A DNA stretch of 64,000 nucleotides from Pratylenchus scribneri (lineage: Eukaryota > Nematoda > Chromadorea > Rhabditida > Pratylenchidae), in assembly GCA_030063045.1 (NCBI GenBank), contig JAQSEB010000072.1, positions 124,001 through 188,000 of the forward strand, in the 5' to 3' direction. The position numbers were made by a program, and so were the translations under genes. The notes under the pieces are model-generated. The model did no database searches, was not told the origin of the DNA, and saw nothing but the letters and a program-made list of their open reading frames with translations. Every line of letters starts with the position of its first letter. Position 1 is the stretch's first letter. Positions 59,301-64,000 of this stretch are shown piece after piece.

Positions 59301-61209
59301 ATCTTTTCCCCCTTTGGAAAAATTAACATTAATCTCCTTTTCTCCCTTATATTTATCGGCTTTATATCGGTCCCCCACTTCTTCTATTCGAGTAATAATC
59401 GCCTTTATTTTGACCAATAATTTCATCATATCCCTCACTTGCTCGAAAGTCAGATCCTCCGCATCTAGGATCATTTTCATTTGCCCCATGTAGCGAATAA
59501 TCCTATCTAATGGGGGCCCAAATGTACGCTCCATTATCCACACCCAACTTTCCCCAATTCTAACCCGTCGTGGCACCATGTAGAAAATTATGCGGAAATT
59601 TCCCACTTTGCAATTCACACTTCCCCCAGTGAATTGCCTTACAATCACCCTAGTGAATTCCGCAACAATATTCACTTTAGTGATTGCGATGAATATGCAA
59701 AATGAACAAGTGGGGATAAAATAGATAGAATGGGATTTCTCTCCCTTTCCAATGGATCTTTCCTCCTTTCAATCCTCCAATCCAAATCCCTTTTATTCAA
59801 TTCTTCCTAATTATTCCACAAATCCAATCCAATCCACTTTTCCAAACTCACAATTCTCCAAGGCCTCCTGGCCAATTTCTCAACACCAAAAAGATGGAAA
59901 TTCAATGGGATGAAAAATATAGGCAAAGGACGATTTTCTTGGTTTATTCCTTCAACGGACGAAAATGGTGAAAAATGAATGAACTGATGAAGACTGCGGA
60001 AAAATGGCTTTTCCTCTGGTTTTTATAATCAAAATGAATCATTCTTCAAATTCTTTCCACGTTCTTCTTTCTCCCCGCTTCAAATTCCTCTCGAAACATC
60101 TCGTCTTCGACATATTAGAGATCGGAAAGGCGTCGGAACCGGTCCATGTTTTGGCTTAATTAAGGAAATTTTGTTTGAAGTCCATTCGCACATAAATTTG
60201 CGCCATAGGCAAAAAATTTAAATAAACCCACTAGGAAAAAATTTTCACACAAAACGGCCTCACAGGCACAGGAATAAATTTTAACAAAAAATACCCAAAA
60301 ATTACCTTTTTATCGACCAATTTCCCTGGTCGAGAACTCGTTTAACCAATTGTTTTTCTTGCGTAACCTCAGTTCGGTTTTCCCGAAAAAAACCCGAACC
60401 CGAGATGAATCCGAAAATTCAAAAAAATTCTTCAATCGGGTTTCGGTTCCGGCAGTACCGAATTGGTTTCCCCAAGGTTGCCCGAACGGGAGTCCGAACT
60501 CTCCCCACATCTCTAATGTATATCAGACTTTATTCAAAACTAAATAAAAATATTAAAATTCATTTGGTTAAAATTGAATAATGAATTTAGATTGCCGGAA
60601 ACCTGACAAATGTTATAATTGGAAAAGAATCAGGAAAATGTGAAGGTCAAAAACCACTGCCACCAAACATCAAACAAGTTAACCCAAAAAAGCCATTGTC
60701 CGTTGGAAATTTGATCACCATCCAAGGAACAATTGGAAAAATGGGCAATTTTTCGATTAGCTTCTTCCGTGAAGCAGTGGAATGGCATCCATTTAGTTTG
60801 TTTCATGAAATTCTATTAATTATTTTATTATTTTTTAGTCGGCCAAACTGTTATGCAAGCCAATTTCACAAGCGATTTTGTTAAATTCGGCACCTATTTT
60901 GTAAGTCAATGAATTTATTTCAGAATTTATTTTCGTATTTATATAGTATCCGGATTGGAAAGGTGAAAAGAAAGATGCATTGGCAAATCCATTGATAGAA
61001 GGCGATAAATTTGTGATGGTTGTTGAGGTGATGAAGGACCATTATAAAATGCAAATTGGAAGCAAAACATTCAACTATTCTCATGAGTATATGCCTTATT
61101 GGGCCGTTCAATATATTGTGGTATGTAATTTATAAATTTGGATGTTTCTAATTGTTCATTTTTACAGGTGAAAGGCAATTTGGAGGCCCCCTTCATTCAA
61201 ATTGAGTAA
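44333..61209 (+). CDS. Membrane-anchored protein with about four galectin-like domains
   Basis: Seventeen exons join in phase: 44333-44466, 44816-44962, 45098-45194, 45366-45490, 45539-45639, 45800-45987, 46034-46294, 46418-46681, 47124-47345, 47397-47594, 47639-47686, 47740-47905, 50640-50974, 60591-60795, 60839-60900, 60947-61120, 61168-61209; 922 residues. A signal anchor lies at about 14-36 (LYSLKTFAFILIFGLLITVGG). Galectin-like domains occupy about 264-439, 445-597, 600-775 and 775-922. Three close with an identical exon layout: WTINWIW, WAVNWLI or WAVQYIV at an exon end, then RGDLNLL, AGNLTNV or KGNLEAP opening the next, as in the galectin tail strand. The canonical sugar-binding H-N-R and W-E-R motifs are not evident, so glycan binding is doubtful. 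Residues 45-260 are unassigned. Two introns are hugely enlarged by a satellite (47906-50639) and by nested retroelements (50975-60590), yet frames across them agree. Confidence 0.82.
46708..47086. mobile_element. Long inverted-repeat (fold-back) element R9
   Basis: The left arm AATTCTGGGAATTAGTTA..CCCGGG.TTAGCTAGGG..AATCTCGG..GGCTCATTCGA is matched in reverse complement by the right arm ending CCGGGACTAACTAATTTCCA GAATT. Arms are roughly 150 bp with a spacer carrying TAGGGTTAGGG. It lies in intron 8 of the galectin-like gene. Confidence 0.75.
47960..48245. repeat. Dispersed repeat R1 (two partial units)
   Basis: CATTCGATAGATTTCGACGAG and later GGTTTAAAACCTTTAATTTT, CATTCGATGCTTCTTGAAGAG, GATCTATCGAATGG. 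It directly precedes the 21-bp satellite. Confidence 0.55.
48264..50610. repeat. Satellite of 21-bp units, about 110 copies
   Basis: Unit ATCAATACTCTATTCGCCATT with two variable sites (TTA/TTT and GCC/ACC). The variants follow a partly regular order, indicating higher-order amplification. Because 21 is a multiple of three, long frames stay open on both strands (812 residues on plus, 572 and 217 on minus), all artefactual. One 1-base deletion near 48896 shifts the plus-strand repeat from SILYSPF to QYSIRHY. It sits in intron 12 of the galectin-like gene. Confidence 0.95.
51015..51548 (-). repeat. LTR of element I (left; 3' LTR by reading direction)
   Basis: 534 bp, TG..CA ends on either strand. 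Compared by eye with the right copy I found one difference (AAATCC against CAATCC near 51207), so insertion is recent. Confidence 0.92.
51568..52571 (-). pseudogene. Element I coding region, distal part
   Basis: Minus-strand open frame continuing element I beyond the nested insertion. It has a hydrophobic segment (LINLSILIIGFFWPLVIGNL) and then a Gln/Asn/Lys-rich tail. The hydrophobic segment could be a membrane span, which might hint at an envelope-like tail, but no known family is recognised. Confidence 0.55.
52572..53075 (-). repeat. LTR of element II (left; 3' LTR by reading direction)
   Basis: 504 bp, matching 57193-57696. Confidence 0.92.
53330..53460. repeat. 66-bp tandem duplication within element II
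   Basis: CACGAATAGGCTTTGAGATC..GAAGGAGTGCCGTAGG occurs twice with few changes. Confidence 0.75.
54591..55349 (-). CDS. Gag-like protein of retroelement II
   Basis: A single 252-residue minus-strand frame. FAVWSQRFQDFIDAFG near residue 20, KVARLKLALDGHPRQLFDEL and the later FSERLRSLVDQAY with RRERLCELFMEKM follow the helical pattern of retrotransposon capsid (Gag) proteins of Gypsy type. No zinc knuckle or protease follows in frame. Its presence alone suggests a non-autonomous element that needs polymerase from elsewhere. Confidence 0.7.
   Translation of the reverse strand: MKMNSNHSIDTYSSNSHKSFAVWSQRFQDFIDAFGNKMNEAEKVARLKLALDGHPRQLFDELTDEQKSTLANALKFLTAKIDSPQKREVARTTIAAIKQEDGETIADFSERLRSLVDQAYSHMTFPARRERLCELFMEKMDQNVAFLVKLTGTQSDFETARTKSMEVEAMLAQRKKKPQLFAMQSSQNDNKLTVMRVPSNSVRKTFIAPSVESRDTQFMNAIPNLEIGKNLIINHPARITKQIRLTFRNWPH
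56640..57190. repeat. Degenerate short repeats in leader of element II
   Basis: Variants of AAATGCGC(G)GCATATGG and GCGCCGAAAAAATGCATGC recur about every 25-40 bp between the 5' LTR and the gag-like frame. Confidence 0.7.
57193..57696 (-). repeat. LTR of element II (right; 5' LTR by reading direction)
   Basis: 504 bp, matching 52572-53075. Confidence 0.92.
57701..59578 (-). pseudogene. Element I coding region, proximal part
   Basis: Minus-strand open frame of more than 600 residues starting beside the primer-binding site and interrupted by element II near 57697. The first 170 residues are helical and Lys/Glu-rich (EWMDEARKMAMDIESLLEG), compatible with a Gag-like capsid; the middle is Gly/Asn/Lys-rich with an internally repeated GAVVAIRGTS / GVVLAIRGAP segment. 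No zinc knuckle, protease or reverse transcriptase motif is visible. Family not recognised. Confidence 0.55.
59579..60112 (-). repeat. LTR of element I (right; 5' LTR by reading direction)
   Basis: 534 bp, nearly identical to 51015-51548. Confidence 0.92.
60115..60516. mobile_element. Short inverted-end element R8 next to retroelement I
   Basis: It begins TTAGAGATCGGAAAGG and ends CCCCACATCTCTAA, an inverted repeat of about 10 bp. The interior contains CGGGTTTCGGTTCCGG-type sequence. Element I appears to have inserted at its left edge. Confidence 0.5.
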
Positions 61210-61859
61210 GGGCCAAAATTCTGAAATGTTGAGGAAATGGATGTTATAAAATGGGAGAATTAAATTTTATCGGTCTTTTTATTCCATTTCTTATTCAATC
61301 CTATTTAATTAAATTATTTATTCACAATTTTATCCATATTTCATTTAATTTTTTCCAATTTTTCTGTATTACATTTTATTATTGTATTTTATTATGCAAT
61401 AAAAAATGAATAAATATTTTTTATGTCACATTCACATCTCATATTGGCCTATTAGCCGATGGAAATGCCAAAGACACATTACCCGAGCAAATTGGCCAAA
61501 TGGTCGATGTATTTTTTTTGAATGTTTTGAAGAAGTGTTAGGGAAGGATTTTGGCAATTTAATGGCAGAATTGAAAAAAAGATTCCAGCAGGGCAGTACA
61601 AAATTGGAAATAAGGACAAAATTGGATTGGACTGGCAATGAAAATATTTATGCACGAATGAATCAAATTTGTTGGCAAAAATTATTTGAAATTTTATTTT
61701 AAATTTTACGAATATCTTTTCAAAATTTAATACAATTAAATTTACTTTTTCTTTGCTTGAATTAAATTTATAATACGCAATAAAAATCTTTTCTAGATGT
61801 CAATTTCCATTGATTATTATTAATCCTTTAATTAACCAGAACAGAATATCCAAAATTCT
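61210..61859. other. Intergenic region with overlapping open frames
   Basis: Polyadenylation-like AATAAA signals follow the galectin-like gene (about 61398). Between 61440 and 61700 two overlapping plus-strand frames are open (one includes MAELKKRFQQGSTKLEIR, the other LADGNAKDTLPEQIGQMVD); a decayed gene fragment is possible, but neither is convincing. Confidence 0.35.
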
Positions 61860-62580
61860 TCAATTCTTCGATGCCGTCAAAATGAGTCCTCCTCGAGGCG
61901 AAAAATGATGTTTCACTGAGGAAACATTCACATCGGCCGGTAAACGATATTTATGCTCTTCACGTTTTGAACTCTCATGGTTTCCTTTGAATGGGGAAAA
62001 ATATTAATTTTAATCACATTTAAAATACCATTCTTTGTCTCTCTTGAGCAAGTGATTCGAACATCATGGCCGAATATTTCCACCTAAATTATCAAAAAAA
62101 ATGGCAATGCCCTATTCCCATTTTATTACATTGATCTCATCGGGTTTATAAAAATTTGGCACATCCAATTCCACTTCAAATCGTTCAGCGGAATCCTCCA
62201 ATTTGACAATTTTGAGTGGACCCAACATTCCGCCACAACCTTCAAAAATGTTAATTTTAATGATTTAAATTGGTACTTATGGAGTTTGGGGTGGGACCTA
62301 TTTTTCTTCAAGGATAAACTGGGAGTAAAATGAAAGGTCCTCCCATGGGTGTAAGTGATAGGGTTTAGGGTTACGTCAGATGATTTTAACCCATTCTATC
62401 CGGAACCCATCCCTGAATGATCCTAACCCTAATTCTAATGCCCACGGGGGAGATTCTTCCTTTTTTTCCTATCCCAACAAAAAATAGGACCCAAACTCCA
62501 TAATTACCGTAAAATTAATAATATACAAAAAACTCACATCCCCATTGGGTTGTCAATTTTTCGATGATAATTGAACTCAT
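61860..62580 (-). CDS. Small heat-shock protein, HSP-12 type
   Basis: Four minus-strand exons (62580-62538, 62239-62130, 62083-62029, 61984-61860) encode 110 residues. It is an almost pure alpha-crystallin domain: ERFEVELDVPNFYKPDEINV, EIFGHDVRITCSRET, EHKYRLPADVNVSSVKHHFS and RGGLILTASKN, ending at once, with only about 30 residues before it. That size and layout match C. elegans HSP-12 proteins, which lack the long N-terminal arm used for large oligomers. It is expected to be a cytosolic holdase-type chaperone. Intron 1 carries an inverted-repeat element. Confidence 0.9.
62278..62502. mobile_element. Inverted-repeat MITE in HSP-12 intron 1
   Basis: TATGGAGTTTGGGGTGGGAC..CCTATTTTTCTT on the left is matched in reverse complement by AAAAAATAGGACCCAAACTC CATA on the right. 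No coding frame. Confidence 0.65.
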
Positions 62581-64000
62581 TTTATTGGTTAGTTAGAAGT
62601 GGAATTATTTATTCGGTCTAATTTGTAAAATTAAAAAATAATGAATTATTTCTTTTAAATTTAAAATTTAATAAATTTTAAATCACAGAAGTAAAATATA
62701 ATTTTATATAATTTTTAAATAGAATAATTCAAATCAAAAAATTTAATTCTAAGAAAAATGTAAAATGTGAATCAAATGGATTCGAATCAAATCAAAAATA
62801 AAATAATTTGATGCGATTATTTCAGAATATTTTCCTTTCTTCTCATTTTTATTGCCAACTGATCAATTTAAAAACCGGTTTAAATTTAAACGAATTTCCA
62901 CATTCAAAATCGCCCGAGGAAATGAAGAATTTAATGACGGTTTTCGATAAATTTAGTATGATTGATGTGCTCGAACATTGATGGCGGTGGAGAAATTAAA
63001 AAGAAATATTTTAGAAATTATAATTAAAACAATGAACAAAAAATAATCGACAATTTTCCACCGAAAATCAATTAAAAATACAAAAAAAAAAGATTAATTA
63101 TAATTAAATCAATATTAAATAATAAGTAGAAATTGATGGTAAAAAATGATAAGAATTTGTATTCGTGGAATAATTAATAAATTATTTAAATTTTTAATAT
63201 TATAAAACCCCAAACTCGGTTAGGGTTTAATCTTTATTCCCGACAAAATTGTGTTTGTATTTCAATTTTAGTGCAATATCCATTAAATGCCGAGGACTTG
63301 GTCAAATGCCAAACCGTATGATCTTTGTGTACGGTTGTACATTTGATCAAATATGACTGATTGTGAGGAATGGCCAATCCTCATTCCCCTTCTTTTTTCT
63401 GATTTTAGGGCTGGGATGGCCGAGGGAAAGCTGGATAAATTTTGGCCAGCCGATCCCAAATAATCGAAAAATGGCCAAAATGAAAAATTTCGCCTCGCGC
63501 TGAGCTCAAAATATTGTACTTTTTGATCATTTTTTTAACTTTTGATCACTTTTTCGTGATTTATATAACTTTTTAACTTTTATATCACTTTTTCAGCCTT
63601 TTTAAGTCATTTTTTAAAAATTTTTATCACTTTTTCAGTCTTTTGGGAACTTTTCTGAAAATTCTACGAAGATCATCAAAATTTTCCTTCTTGAGAACCT
63701 TTTTCGAAAAAATTTTTCCCATTAAACAAATTTTGTCTGAATTTTTTTCTCACTGAACCATTTTTTGTTAAAATTTTTTCACTTTTATTTCATTTTAGTC
63801 AAAATTTTTGAGTTTTTTTTCTTAAAAATATTTTTTCTGAAAAAATTTTGACACTTTTTTTCAAATTTATGTAACTTTTTTGGAAATTTTCGCCTTTTTA
63901 TATCACTTTTTTGCATTTTTATATCACTTTTTTAACTAACTTTTTTTGCGATTTTATATAACTTTTTTTCCTATCCCTAATTATCATAAGCTTTATTCTA
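62581..64000. other. Right-end intergenic region
   Basis: No gene is recognised. An imperfect palindrome lies at about 63296-63357 (GGTCAAATGCCAAACCG against CGGTTGTACATTTGATC), another short one follows (GAGGAATGGCCAATCCTCATTCC). From about 63515 to the end the sequence is T-rich with recurring ATATCACTTTTT and CTTTTTCAG(C/T)CTTTT motifs. Confidence 0.5.

Larger units (their letters stand above)
51015..60112 (-). mobile_element. LTR retroelement I (non-autonomous, carries a nested element)
   Basis: Two 534-bp direct repeats (51015-51548 and 59579-60112) begin TGTAGAAAATTATGCGG and end TCTTCGACA on the plus strand, flanked by the 5-bp duplication TATTA (51010-51014 and 60113-60117). The element reads on the minus strand: next to the right LTR a TGGTGCCACGACGGG tract fits a tRNA primer-binding site, and a purine tract GCGCGGGGAG abuts the left LTR. 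The interior holds a minus-strand coding region rich in Lys/Glu and Asn/Gly, split by element II. No reverse transcriptase, integrase or protease motif was seen. Without the nested element it is about 4.0 kb. Confidence 0.9.

Noticed and set aside
51568..59578. A complete retroviral pol or envelope gene in element I or II
   Set aside because: No reverse transcriptase, integrase or protease motif could be read; the single hydrophobic segment near 52200 is not enough to call an envelope protein.
61406..61702. 98-residue plus-strand frame after the galectin-like gene
   Set aside because: It starts in the 3' region, overlaps another open frame and resembles no family; noted only as a possible fragment.
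1..64000. CRISPR arrays, bacterial operons, ribosome binding sites
   Set aside because: The sequence is a nematode nuclear region with introns; no spaced direct repeats with unique spacers were seen.

Overview
The window is eukaryotic: AT-rich (roughly two-thirds A+T by eye), with many short exons bounded by GT-AG introns (plus a few GC-AG), a nematode cuticle collagen, a patched-related (PTR) protein and an HSP-12-type small heat-shock protein. A NodL-like acetyltransferase of bacterial type, known from root-knot and cyst nematodes as a horizontally acquired gene, points to a plant-parasitic tylenchid nematode (Heteroderidae or a relative). I cannot name the species. All gene models were built by hand from reading frames, splice signals and phase agreement, so exon borders are predictions.

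Left part (1-18 kb). A partial minus-strand membrane-anchored protein (1-1287) diverges from a secreted protein with three PAN/Apple domains (1943-5159). A secreted cysteine-rich protein follows (5886-7352). Then two bacterial-type enzyme genes stand head to head: a NodL-like acetyltransferase (9116 down to 7883) and an erythromycin-esterase-family protein (10015-12954, 11 exons). Next come a tiny Ala/Cys-rich secreted protein (14237-14607) and a cuticle collagen on the minus strand (18050 down to 15299).

Middle part (18-44 kb). Two tandem BTB-BACK-coiled-coil paralogues lie on the minus strand (20709-23640 and 24181-25810); the same intron is a 1.4 kb GAT/GAA-rich repeat in one and about 170 bp in the other. 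Then a SKP1-like gene (26981-28771), an RGG-box protein with a long C-terminal region (32979 down to 29837), a repeat-rich intergenic stretch with a GC-rich fold-back and tRNA-like sequence (33.1-35.1 kb), and a 13-exon PTR gene (35141-43017).

Right part (44-64 kb). One 17-exon gene for a membrane-anchored protein with about four galectin-like domains spans 44333-61209. Most of that span is two introns. One holds a 2.3 kb array of a 21-bp repeat. The other holds a 9.1 kb LTR retroelement (5-bp target duplication TATTA) into which a second 5.1 kb LTR retroelement (4-bp duplication TTAT) has inserted; both have same-length LTR pairs and show no recognisable reverse transcriptase. An HSP-12-type gene (62580 down to 61860) and T-rich intergenic DNA close the window.

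Introns throughout carry short inverted-repeat or SINE-like elements, several with visible target-site duplications. The most notable points are the paired bacterial-type genes, the SINE-like insertion at the first splice donor of the NodL-like gene, and the recent nested retroelements inside an otherwise intact galectin gene.
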